From: Centropus unirufus
Lineage: Eukaryota; Chordata; Aves; Cuculiformes; Centropidae
NCBI GenBank assembly: GCA_013397695.1
Contig: VYZI01000123.1
Location: 1,342,961-1,406,960 of the forward strand
Length of the DNA: 64,000 bases
Direction: 5' to 3'
Part shown: piece after piece, positions 22,205-34,235 of the stretch
Layout: the number at the start of each line of letters is the position of its first letter
How positions within the stretch are numbered: position 1 is the stretch's first letter
The notes under the pieces: model-generated
Databases searched by the model: none
Told to the model about the DNA's origin: nothing
Seen by the model: only the letters and a program-made list of their open reading frames with translations
Translations under genes and position numbers: made by a program

Positions 22205-24785
22205 CAAACAACATAAATCCCAGGGGAGAAAAGCAGGATGGCTTTTAACCAGATTTAAGATTTTAAAAGTACTTTTAAAATATTCATGTACATTATAAAA
22301 TCCAATAAGAGCCAGTATAGAGTAAATGTAAAAGTTTTACCAGTAAAAATGTCCATTATTTTTGTCATTGCTGTTAACATAATCTCATAATCAAGAATGT
22401 CAGTATATTTATAGTCGTATCTGCAGTTGCTGACATATTGGTATGTACTGGATCTCAGAAAATGGAATGAAACTGCAAAAAATTCTCCCTGAACACTTCC
22501 ATACACAACTTTCACACAAATCATACTTTGAGTTGACTATGGACAAAGTTGTGTAACATATATAAAATTCTGTAATGTATATACAAAGTTGTTATGTGCA
22601 TAAAATGTAAAATTGTTATCTATGTACAGGGTGAAAACTGTAAGATTCTAAAACATAGCTCTCTATACAATTACTTTTTTTCTTTTTCCTAAATGACAGA
22701 TTTTTTCAGAAAGTTCTCATAAAGGGCCCTGAAATAAGAAGGTGAAATAAATAAATATTCTATTTATCCACTAAGGCACAAATATGTGATTTCTATTTTC
22801 TGACTGGTTGCTGAGAAGAGTGAAAAGTGATGATCATAAAAAAATGTATTGACAAAATTACTATTAGTCATTTTTTTAACTGCACTTAGTGTTTATAGGA
22901 ACAATGTGTGATTTAAATTATTATTATTTTATCCTTGAATTAAATGATTAAACATATGTTAATTTTGAAGCACTTACACTATTTGCCTCACTCAAAGAAA
23001 AAACCCAAAGAAATTTGTGAATAGCAATAACATCTTGTACAAGACTAACATAATACAAGACTTCAGTATAATAGAAGAAGAAGAAAAACAAACCTTTGGT
23101 TACACAAGTCCTTCTTCAGGTCTTTTTTCTGGGTTTGAAGTATGAATTGAGTCTGAAACGCTGTCAAAATTTTTCATCTGTACTTTTTGATCTAATGCAG
23201 TACGACAATTGTTGATCTATTTATGAACTTTGACCAACATATGCCCTAGCTGCAGTGAAATATTACTCACACACTGATCTTATAGCTACATGAGAAATGA
23301 TTTTCTAAACATTGAGAACAACTGCTTTTTCTTATGAGGAAACATGTGGAAGTGGGTGGAATTTTCTTTGACAATTTCCTTTCAGATGCTCTGGGGATAT
23401 TTTCCACGTGGTAAAGATTTTTCCTATGCATCCAGTGTGGTGCATCATTTCTTTGAAAATCACAGAGATACTTAAGTACCCATAGATGACAAGGAAGAAA
23501 GACAACCACATCCTTATCCCATCACAACTGATGTTTATCAAAGCTGATATTCATTGTCCCAGAAAAATGTAATCATTTCACTGACAAAAGTCTTGCGCGG
23601 CTTTGCATTCTTTCTATATCTGAAGAGTAAATAGTGCAAAACAGTTCTTTTCTACCAGAAACTCTGATCAAGAGAAGAAGAAGAATGTGATTTGATCTAG
23701 TCAGTCCTCACACTTGATGTCCAACATCGTATCTAACAGATGGATACCAGGAATAAGTTTCTCTCTTTCTTGGACGCTCAGAGATTCTGGTAGCTTTCCT
23801 GCCAGAAGTGTAATCTTGTTAATTATTTTTGGGTTTATTTGTTTTCTTTTTTCTCCCACCCAAAAGGGCACATGCTGGTTGACCAAAACCAATGAAATTT
23901 TGAGGTAATCTTTTGAAAGTAAAAAAAAGATAATTTGATATATTTGATTACAGTAATTTCAAACAATCATTTGCTTTCAAACATGCTTAAATAAATTCTT
24001 GAACTGTAAAGAATTGGAAAAAACATTTATTAACTCATTTATCCACTTTAATTCACTGAAAGGTAAAAAAAAGAGACTCCAAATGTTTTCTTATTCCAGC
24101 TTTTTCAGAGTCTTTATTTTCTTCAGAATCTTATTCAGTGGACTAAAAAATGTTGTTTCAAATAGCTGTATCCAGAAACTCATAGAGACCAAATATTCAG
24201 TCCCAGAATTAATAATTCTGAATATTCTCTTTGTTACAAGAGATTATCATTTTGGACTGAACTTGTCTGAGTTGACTCTCTTTAGAGAATGTAATGTTAC
24301 TCCCTCTGTGTACCTGTTCTGTTCACTGCCAGTCTATCTCTTTTCAGAACCATAAGATACTAAAAAGTAAATTGAGGCAAGCAGACTACAAATGCTATTA
24401 TATGGAGACTTTCAGCTATTTTTTCGAAATATGCAGACTGCATGGTTCTTATATGAAAAGAGAAGAACTTTTTCCCAATACTATCAACACAGATGTTCTT
24501 GTAGTATTCCTAGTGAATGTTTCAGAAACAAATGAGTCAAGAAAGCAGGAGCAAAAATCTATGTGCTGAACATGGTACATTTTACAACTCCTAACAAGTA
24601 GTAAATACTTTGAAGAACTAGAGCAACAAACATGAAATTCTTCATTTGTTGTAAGAGATATACACGTTTGTTTAACAGTTTGCCTAAAGATATTGAGCAA
24701 GCCAGAATAGCTCACTGAGTTCTATCTCTGTTTCTACTTCTTTTATACTTCCTTTTGTATCTGAATTCAGTCTGAAGTTCTCTGT
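22205..24785. other. Unique AT-rich DNA, no gene recognised
   Basis: About 2.6 kb. Imperfect repeats of ATGTATATACAAAGTTGTTA-like units occur at 22540-22620. A GAAGAAGAAG purine run lies at 23073-23086 and another at 23673-23685. The ORF at 23999-24355 (118 codons) is about chance length and has no recognised domain. Confidence 0.55.
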
Positions 24786-24789
24786 TTAT

Positions 24790-24960
24790 CCATGATGACT
24801 AGTGGCAAGGCAGACAAGATGCTGATCTGGACTAAGCGGTATGCCCTTCTTGCAAAGAAGGTGGCCAGCTGCATATTGTCCTACATTAAGAGAAATGTAG
24901 AAGGTAGGTCCAGGGGTTTATTATACATTAACTTTAGGTAGAACCTAGATATTCTGGGTT
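24790..24960 (+). mobile_element. Small CR1 ORF2 relic, forward
   Basis: The frame beginning at the ATG near 24796 reads ...KADKMLIWTKRYALLAKKVA then SCILSYIKRN and EGRSRGLLYI. It aligns by order and spacing with the CR1 ORF2 region KLNMSQQCALAAKKANCILGCIRRSVASRSREVI. A weaker counterpart of the following ALVRPHLEYC follows, and the frame then closes. It is a short internal fragment with no tail. It also looks like a first exon, because GTAGGT follows GAAG, but the family match explains the coding look better. Confidence 0.7.
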
Positions 24961-25691
24961 AATTTAGATACCTATATTTTGTAATACTGCAGAAAAAAAT
25001 GAGCTTAAGTTCATACACTGACTGAGAGATCCCTTTTTGGAGTCATTGACTATGATTTCCCAATGCCTCAAACTTTTTAAATTCTGAGAGAAAAAAATCA
25101 TGCTCTACTTTAAAGTTTCTATGTGGCCAAAAAAAATAAACCTGGGAAGGTGCTGAATCTCTAATGAAAAGGTAGGGACTTTGTCTGAAGTCCTTCAGAA
25201 TTTTGAATTTCTTTACCCATTGATCCCTTTTCTTTTTGTGGTAACATTATCTTTCTGTTCAGAAGGTTTTTTCCACTTATAAAAATGACATGCTATATAT
25301 AAATAGAACAGTAGCACCTGCAGTTTTTCCAAACTGAACAGACCAACTAAGTTTTAATCTATGGAAACCCTCCAAACTTTTCCTTTCCCATGAACAAGTA
25401 GGAGGACCGCTCTGCAGCTACTCCAGTTTAAATATGTCTCTCATGTCTCATTTGAAGCTGTTGACAGATGCTTCATCTCCTCTAGTGAAAACAGAACAAA
25501 CAATGAAGTCCAACAGCAAATATTGTTTTGTACCTTTCTTTAAGCCACAAATAGTAACATTTGGAAAAGAGTAAAATTTCCGTTTGCAAGCCCATGACCT
25601 TGATGAGCAGAAAGATTTAGTTTCCCAAGGCATATAGTTGTGCAAAGGAAGGAAAGAAACCATAGAACTTATCAGGTGTAACTGATGGCAG

Positions 25692-25714
25692 CACTGTGGT
25701 CACTGACCACAGTG
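25692..25714. repeat. Perfect 23-bp palindrome with paired RUNX-type cores
   Basis: CACTGTGGTCA and TGACCACAGTG are exact reverse complements, separated by a single C. Each arm contains TGTGGT (or its complement ACCACA), the core recognised by RUNX transcription factors, so the site could be a back-to-back RUNX site. It could equally be a chance palindrome. Nothing nearby identifies a target gene. Confidence 0.75.
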
Positions 25715-28503
25715 TGGAATGAAGGAATCATGTTATAAATTGTTTTAAGAGACTCTGAAAATTGCTTGTAGAAGTAAAGGGAAAATAACTGCATACCAGA
25801 CTACCAAATACATTTTATAACCTGGCCATATTTCGTGGCATATCCTTTCCTTTCTTCAAAATAGATATGTGGTTAGATCCAGATCAAGAAATACAAAAGA
25901 AAAGATAGTTGAGAAGGTAGAGTAAGGGGTGAATGTAGATAAGAAAAAAACCTCTGCTGTAAAAGCAATCCTGACTAAAGACCTGGAAAAATCATACAAT
26001 AGAACCCTCTAAAAAGGAAATTGTATGAATTTAACACTGGTTTTTATTGGGAGGGACTTAGCGGTTTGTTGGCATTTTTTTTTCCCAGAGGGATCCAAAA
26101 CATCGCCTTTTCTTTCTTATCCAACTTCAGTTCAAGATTCTGTCTAAACATTAATTTCTAATTAAAGTGATAAATTTTGAAAATGTCTTCTGATGGCAAA
26201 ATAAGAAAACATTAGAATAACCTAATCTCCATCTTTTCTTGGCAGTAAGAATGTTTTTTTCTACTAACTTAAAACAGCTTCATAGTAAAAAAAATCAATT
26301 GATGCTAAGAATTAACGGAGAAATAGTAAATTGAATGTTCAATATAAAAATAGGACAATTGAAATATTACTTTAGAATGAAATTTTGAGGTGGCTGAAGC
26401 TACTTGTTTTTCAAGCATACATTCATAGACAAATTATAGAAGAATTGTAGGCATGATGTTTTGAAGTTACTACCAAACATGTTTTATGAAAAGATAATAT
26501 ATTTTATTAGACCAACTCATTTACTAGTCCAACGGATGTTGCTCTAAACACATACAAGTTCTGCCTTAGAAAACCTTCAGAAATCATAAAAGCATCACGG
26601 AGTCCAAAGGCTTCTTTAATCTTTTTAGCAATATTAACTGTAGTGATATTAGTAAAAATACTTCCTCCCTCTGAAAACATTACTTTTTAGAGCTGTAAAA
26701 ATGATAAAAAATTATATTCTAGCTACCATTGTTGATAAACATAGTCTAAAATAAAGTGTAGCCTGCTCAGCTTAGACAGAACTTAACAAATGTGTTTGTT
26801 CAAGTTATTGTACTTTTCTTCAACTTTCAGAATAAGAAGTTGGTTAAAAATCTTTCTTGCTAAGTTTTCTTTTTATTTTTTTCATTCCTTGGAACAGCAA
26901 GAATCTTGTCTGCTCTTGACAATATTATTAATAAAAATGTGTAGCCATTCTTCATACTTTTTTCATACAATTTTAGGGAAGACTGATGTTTTTTCTTCCT
27001 CTTCAGAAGCATATTTTCTCATTGCAACCCATGGGACGTGTAGCTTACAGAAGAACACCTCTGTCTCCTACCCTTCTGAGTTTACTCACTGAGCTGTTCA
27101 GGTGTATATTTTCAAAAACTACCATTTCTTCCAATCAGTTTAGCAGTTTATTAATTCTATCCTACAGGAAGTCCACCAGGCCGGTTCTCCCTGTTCATGT
27201 CTGAAGGCATTCACAGTAGTCTAGAGCCATTCCTAGGACTAGACTGTCCAAAGCTCACATTTGGTTAACTTAATATAACTTAAGGTTTGAAGAAACCTTA
27301 ACAGGGTTCATGCTCTATTAGAAATAATTTAGACAGTTCAGAACCATCTTTTCTTATTTTATAATCACAGAAAGCCTGTAAATAAACAGATAAATAGTGA
27401 AATGATTGGCTTCAAGTGTTCTTCACAAGCACATTATTACTGAAGGTGGCTATTAAGAACATGCAAAAAAAACCCAGATTTTCACAGATATTCCAGAATG
27501 AAGAGGCTGCTGGCAATGAGATAGGGTAAAAGAGGGAGACTGAGGACAAAGGAAACTAAAAACTATGTCCAGAAAAGCATCATCGAGTTGATGATCATCG
27601 AAATGATATTTGGACTGGTACTATCTAAAACTCTGAGATGTTTTTCTGAACAGTATACATATGAACATGCAACTATATATCACCTTGCTTCCCCTGGTGA
27701 GGTACCAGAATCGTCTGCAATCTTATCCCTTCCACATTAGCCTTGTCTGTAGAGAATCCCAATGCTACGACTATAAACATAATGGCATATAATCAGTGCT
27801 AGATGTTATATGCCTTTTTAATTAACATAATTGAGGTTCAATAACACTGTAAGTGCTGATACATGTCAAAATGCATTAGTTTTAATACAGTTTCTCATTG
27901 TTTTTCTATCCAATTAAACATTATTATGATGTTGTGATATATTTAAAAGATCCAGCAAAATAAAATAAATCTCAACAGAGCAAATTGGTGCACTACAAAA
28001 ATAGTAATAAATATTTACAGCTGTGAAAGGCAATACAAATTGTGAACAGAACGATAGTCAGTGAAAGTATGTTATAAAGCTAGTACATGGTAAAATAAAA
28101 AAAAATATTGTGGACTGGAAGGTCCATAATTAAAAAGTAAATAGATAAATCTTGATGAGGTGAGTCTGTATAGAACTAGGAGCCAGTAGCATAGTCAAAG
28201 AAACTATCCCTCAGCCTACTTAGAATTGAGACTGAAAAAGCAACTGAAATTGCCTTTCAAAACTTCAGGCAAATGACTGTTTATCTTTGAGACCGAAATT
28301 ACACAAGGCACCAGTGAGTTGTATGTCTCTTTTGTTATAAATATTCAAGAATAAAATATTAATTTTAATAAGGGATTTTTTTGCCTACTGTAAAGTGGGA
28401 AATGCAAATTGTCAGTTGCATAGCTTTGCCAAACTAACCTTGAAATAGAAAGACTTCTGATTAAATATAAAATGAAATAAAAATAAAACTAAGTTTAGGG
28501 AAT

Positions 28504-28540
28504 AAAAAAACCCCAAACAAACCAACTAACCAAACGCAAA
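28504..28540. repeat. A/C-rich low-complexity patch
   Basis: AAAAAAACCCCAAACAAACC-type sequence. Similar patches occur at 34175-34235, 39001-39026 and 44429-44456. They are simple low-complexity DNA and not tails of any element I can identify. Confidence 0.7.
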
Positions 28541-31500
28541 TGTTGGCAATATTTCATTACAATAATTATATTAAAAAGATGAAAGTAATAGAAAAAGGAA
28601 TTACAGTGGGTAGAATATAATTGAGGTTGGAAATCAGAGACATGATAGAATTTGATTAATTTATGATAGGGATCATATGAAATGGTTTTTCAGTGAGTGG
28701 TGAGATTTCTTTCAAGTCTACATCCCTAAATTAAACTGAAAAAAAAAATAATTTGAAAGGTGTATATGAACCAAGTAAATGGGGAAAGTGACTTCCAAAA
28801 AAAAAATAGTAGTAGCAAATTTAATTCAGATTGAACAAGTATTTCATTCAGATTCCCAGACCAGGGATAACAGACCACTATGTGTAACTGGTTTGCGATG
28901 CCTATGACATATGCTGATGTTCTTTTTTTTTTTTTTCTTTAGTTTGTTTGTCTTTATGAAAGTACTGTCCATCACTAGGATGGACATTTATAATCTGCAG
29001 ATATGGAAGAATCATGCCATTCAACTTTAAAAGGGACTAAAGAGCTGTAATCATACAGTTCCATGTTTCCCACATAAAAGTGCAGCAGAGATCCTGCAAC
29101 CTTGCAAAAGGAACTATGGCTATTAAAAAAGTAGTTAAAAACAACTTCAGAGACAAAAGAAAGAATACTGTGAGAGCTGAAATCCCCTTCCCAGCATCTC
29201 CTATAAAGCCTGAAGATCAGCCTGGAGATCCACTGCATATTTAAAAATAAGTCTTTAATAATCAAATACTGACCCGTGACATACTGTGTGCCTCGGTACC
29301 TCCTGAGAGGAACAAAAAAGGAGCAGCAAAGCACACGCGCCCTACAAACACCTGTTGGCAGCTCTGCACTGACAGAAGTCATGTTTGGAAGATTTTTGTA
29401 GACATGGCTTGTGCTTTGTGTACATGGACCACTTTTATACAGATATAATCATATATTAGTATAAACGGTATCACTGAGTCCTTATCAAGTGTGTACACAG
29501 TCATCATGTTTATTCTTCTTGGGCAAAAGGGGTCCAGCAGAAGTTGAATGGTTTTGTACTTGACACTGAATATATGCTGTTATATCAGCATTTCTGAAAG
29601 TCATAAATAAATTTGTAGGCATTTTGCATGCCTAATATTGTGGGCTCACAGCACAGATTTCATATAGTTGGAAATACAAATTGGCTTTTAGATTTTCCAT
29701 GAAGTTGTGAAAGTCATGAATATACGAAATATACATGGTGTCTGAGGTATGACAAATCATCTTGAGTTTCTGCAGAATGAAAAAAATTAGAAGAATTCAA
29801 ATCTCATAATAGTTTCCTAATATAACTATTTAATGCAGCACAAAAGACTTGAAATGGTGACTTACTAATGACTAACACAACCTAATTGTTATTTGTATCC
29901 TTCAAGGTAGTTGAAGGGCAAGCAAGTCAGTTGCTATAATAGCAAATGTAAGTCATTAACTCATGGAAATATCATGGAAATATCTCAGCTAACTAGGAGA
30001 GTAAAGAAATAGCCATAGAAGTACTTCATTTAGCAAGGTAAGAGCAGGCCTATTTGGTTTTCATGGGTTTTGTTAATTAAAAAGATAGACAATTTTACTA
30101 CAGAAATACAATATAATGTTCATGAAAACTTCCAAAAGCTCTGATGATTTTGAAAAGCCCTATGGTTTCACTAAACAGACGTAAAAGGAGAGGTCTATGA
30201 TAGAAGGCTGAGTAACTGTTCCTGAAGAACAAGGAACAAGAATACGCTACTTATTAGAAAGCTCTACAACACTGAAGAGCTTTGTTTCCCCATGGTGTAA
30301 TAATGTGTACAATGTCAAAAAAACCCCAACCTTAAGATACAGAAATACAATTTTCCTCTAATTCTCGCAATACGTATAGTCAACCAGTTCTTCACATACT
30401 CTTCCAGTCTACAGTCATAGTCAGAGTTCACTGGATGAAATACTGATTTCTCCACAGTTGCCTTTCACAAAGGGTCAAAAAGCTGTTAGGAAGAAAGTGG
30501 AGTGATCTTTCTAAAGCTGGAAACTGAGGCTCAACAATCTCATTAAAAAATAAAATAAAATTTATCAAACTTGGTAAGGACGAGTCACATAAATATTTAA
30601 TCATGTCATTTGTGTATATTATATTAATGACTCCAAGAAGTACTTGAGCCCCATTTTGGCTAAATGCTATGCAAACTCACAGAAACTTTGTGTGACACAG
30701 ATAGTTGTTACACTAATTACAGCAGTAAGTCCAGCATTGAAGAAGGAAACAGTAGGAATAGGGGTGAGGGTTTAAAATAGATAATGGTATGTGTGCTATG
30801 GGCTGACAGGGTATATCTTTGTAAACTCATCAAAAACTAGTTCAGAAATGTATCACCGATATTTATGAGAGAAGACTGATATTATGTCTGTGAAGTATCA
30901 GCCTTTCCCCCTGGCATACCCTGTTCCCCTGATCCCTTTTGTGAGCAGTGTGCTGGATGCATGGCCCGCAGTCCTGACGTCTAATATCAGCATCTCTCCA
31001 GACCTGATTCACTGCAATCCTACATTTTTTAGATGTCTTTCATGTGCTTAGCTTATACTGACAACAAGCACACTCCTAAAAAAATGAACCCCCATGTTTC
31101 CTCAAAGCTCAATGTTACAGTGGTTCTTCTGTATCTTGCTCGTGGCACATTTTACAAACTTGTTGAAATTGTTTTTTATAATGCTCTACTGTGTACTTTA
31201 CAAAGACATATCTCTGTTTAATTTAGTATTTGGTTTTGAAACAGGTTAACTTAACCAGTGGAAATACTTTTTTTAGTGTACATAAGGCTTATTTTAGTTT
31301 GGTTTATGTAAATTTAGAGGAAATTTGAGATAAATGAAACAAAACAAAAGAAGAAAGAAATAAAAGCAAAAACTAGTCTGCATGCTAAATTTCTACCAGC
31401 CTACCTAGGTAAATTAGGCACATTACAAATCTCGGCACTAAGAACATTCCTATCCTAGTTGAATAATTTTAGCATATATATATTCTAACAAAAATGTCCT

Positions 31501-32949
31501 TTACTATATAGTTTATTTCATTTGGGTACACACTCTGACAAATTGCAAAGTAGGGATAAATGGAAAGTAATTTCCAAAATGGAAATTCGTGTAAATGGAA
31601 AGCTTGGAAAGTTTTGCAGTACAGATTTTCAACATGGGTAGGCTAGCAAATTATTTCTGCTATAGTTAGCTACCAAAATATGGATCCGTGTGAGAGCATG
31701 AACAAACCTCCAGAACTCTTACTATGCTTGTGATGGCAGCCATCTTCAGTCCTTCTTTTCTCACAGAAGGGAATAGTCTTCCATTCACTAAGAGTTTCAT
31801 GAGTTGGATTATAATCCTTTATAACAAGAATTTAGAGGGTAAGAAGTGTCAAAAACGAAGCAAAAACAGAAAACTTTTTCCCTCCTTGTTAAATGATGGT
31901 ACCCACTGTTGCAGAATGTTATACAAACCAGAGGTATAAACAGTTTTGAAAAGTAGTTATTATGGTGGACAGGTTAATATTAAACAACATATCCTGGTTA
32001 AAATAACAAGCTCTGGAAGCCTGAGAAGTGCAGGCAGCTCGAAACCACGAGGGTATCCCAGAAACAGTCTCCCCAGGTGCACTCAGTTTCTTGTACATCA
32101 GCAGGTCATACTTAAGAAAGTTGGCTACAGTGGTCTTTGGTAAAGGCAAGTATCATTGCTCTTATACAACATGAGATGTTTGCAAGCCCAACCTGTTGGA
32201 CTGCAGCAGCATAGGAAGCATTTACGTAACAGCTCCATCAGCAGCTCTGAGGTGAGCAGAGGACTTATGACAAAGCACACTGGGTGAAGGGGCAGGCACT
32301 TAACACAGCTGCTGGCATAGAACATCTCCATCTGTCCCCTCACTACCCTGCCAAAAGTTTTCCTTTAAAAAAAGCCAGAATGCTGCAGCCCGTCAGAAGA
32401 TCTATTTGTCTAAGAGTGCTTCAAGTCCATTTCCACATCATGATTTCCAAATAAGTGTTCCCTCTGCTCCGTATAGCTTCTTTCCTTTGTCCTGTCCTAG
32501 GAGACTTGCTCTGCCATGGCAAATTTCCCAGCATGATGTATCAACCTGCATTTAACTCAACCCTGGTTTTAAAGACTCAGGCCAATGTATGTGTCTATGA
32601 AGACATATAAAGGTATACACAAAAAGGTCTGTTTATATATTATAATATTCTTCCATACTGTAAATACATTCTATATGTCATATTTTTTTGATTACTGTAT
32701 TTATCTTCAAGTTTTACTTTGCTATATATAAAAAACATTTGTTAAACATGATCCGTCAAAAACAGGTGCTAAGCAATTACAGTCTGAAGAATGAAAAAGA
32801 GAGTCTCTGTAATAGTTTATAATAAGATGAAAAATGAGAGATTCCATCACTTAGGTGGTCCATATGGTGATGTTTGGGCAATGATTGTTTTCCAAGTATT
32901 GAGGAAAACCATTGCTAACCCTTGAGCTTAAAGGAAAATTCCTCCTTAT

Positions 32950-33006
32950 GGCTTAATTTCATGCAACCTGATGCATGAAATTAAAGCCCAAAATCTTTTG
33001 GGCTTT
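32950..33006. repeat. Two overlapping hairpins (inverted repeats)
   Basis: Arm GGCTTAATTTCATGCA (32950-32965) pairs with TGCATGAAATTAAAGCC (32972-32988), with one bulged A and a 6-base loop. The next inverted repeat, AAAGCCCAAAA (32983-32993) with TTTTGGGCTTT (32996-33006), has 11 perfect pairs around a 2-base gap and shares AAAGCC with the first. The middle segment can therefore pair with either side but not both. No gene context explains it. Confidence 0.8.
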
Positions 33007-34174
33007 TGTTTTTCTTCTGCAATAGTTAAAAATTAGAAAGGTGTTAAAAGGCTAAAAGGGAACAAGCTTTTCCAAAACAGCAGCAAAAGTAGTATGGAGT
33101 ATGGTTCTTACCTATAATCAGGGGAGATGTTGTCACTGGCAATTTAAATTCTGGCTTGGAGCCTTCAAGAGGCTTTGGATGAAATGAAGTGTTCCATCAG
33201 ATGACAAAAAAAATAAATATGGGCAAAGCTGACATGAGATAGTGCAGCAAAAGCCTGTCATGTTTAATTTTCATACCAACAAACGGAAGTTGAACAACTC
33301 CACTTGTTTCCTGGAATAATTAGTAGTGAAGGGAGCTAGCAACAATTTGGCTTTGCAAGTTTGTGATATTTGACACAGGTAAGCATATCCAAGCAACAGC
33401 TGTGATTTACATGTGTGAAAGTGATTATGGAGTTCTTACTGACACATCTTTTTCAAACTTCTAGAAGCCGAAGAAGTTAAGAAGATTATACTGTTACAGT
33501 GGAGAATGCTTTGTAATGCCAGCCAGCACAGCATGCGCAGACATGCTCTTTGCTCCCATTTCTTTATTTTCTAATAATTTTTCTATCTGTTGTAAATACA
33601 GGTGATACCATAGGGAAGTGATAGAGAAAATCATAAGAAGCTCATAAACTGCTGTATTTCAGGCCATTTCATACCCACAGTATCAAGTGTATTTTCATGG
33701 GCCATATAAGAATATCATTGCATGAGTCTTACATTAAGTGACATTTGCTTTGCAGATCCTAAATATTCACTGATAGCTGAAATTGGGAAGGTCAGTTCAA
33801 TGAGTGCAGAGTATTTTACGCTGCATTACAGTTTTCCTATTTCCATAAGGAAATTCTGTGCTCTGAGGGAAGATCTATGAACTTGTAGGCCCTGATAACG
33901 TTTCCATCTGCTGCTTTCACTGCTCCTGGTCAAGATTTATTTTCCCAGACTGTTTTCTTTTTCTTTAGAAAAAGTCCATCCAACGTTATAGCAATGGGGA
34001 CTTAGTAAAGCATATGGAAAGTATAGAACATTGTTACTGTATGGTAGCATATGAATAATCAGGGAAACATCATGGTCTAGTTATACTCCATCTTCCCCTG
34101 AGACTGGGTGTTGAGGGCAATTATCTTCTAGACCATGACCCTGCTTGGTTCCTTGTGCTGTGTACAGTGTTTCC

Positions 34175-34235
34175 ACAAAAAAACAAACAAACAAAAAACC
34201 AAAACAAAAACACGAAACAAAAAAAAAAACAATTA
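34175..34235. repeat. A-rich CAAA-type low-complexity run
   Basis: Runs of A interrupted by single C or CC (for example AAAACAAACAAACAAAAAAC). It is simple sequence with no adjacent element body to make it a poly(A) tail. Confidence 0.8.

Larger units (their letters stand above)
24965..32940. other. Unique AT-rich DNA, no gene recognised
   Basis: About 8 kb with no recognisable gene or mobile element. It holds a 23-bp palindrome at 25692-25714 (own entry), an A/C-rich low-complexity patch at 28504-28540, and a T-rich run at 28921-28940. A 135-codon reverse ORF with an ATG start (29382-28975) has a few CpGs near its start (see findings). The ORF starting at 26790 (100 codons) and those between 31.0 and 32.4 kb have no family signature. 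Confidence 0.55.

Noticed and set aside
24793..24906. Coding-looking first exon with ATG and GTAGGT donor
   Set aside because: The residues align in order with the CR1 ORF2 region around ALAAKKANCILGCI, so it is a retroposon relic and the donor is coincidental.
34175..34235. Poly(A) tail of a processed pseudogene or LINE
   Set aside because: The run is interrupted by regular C bases and no element or gene body lies next to it on either side.
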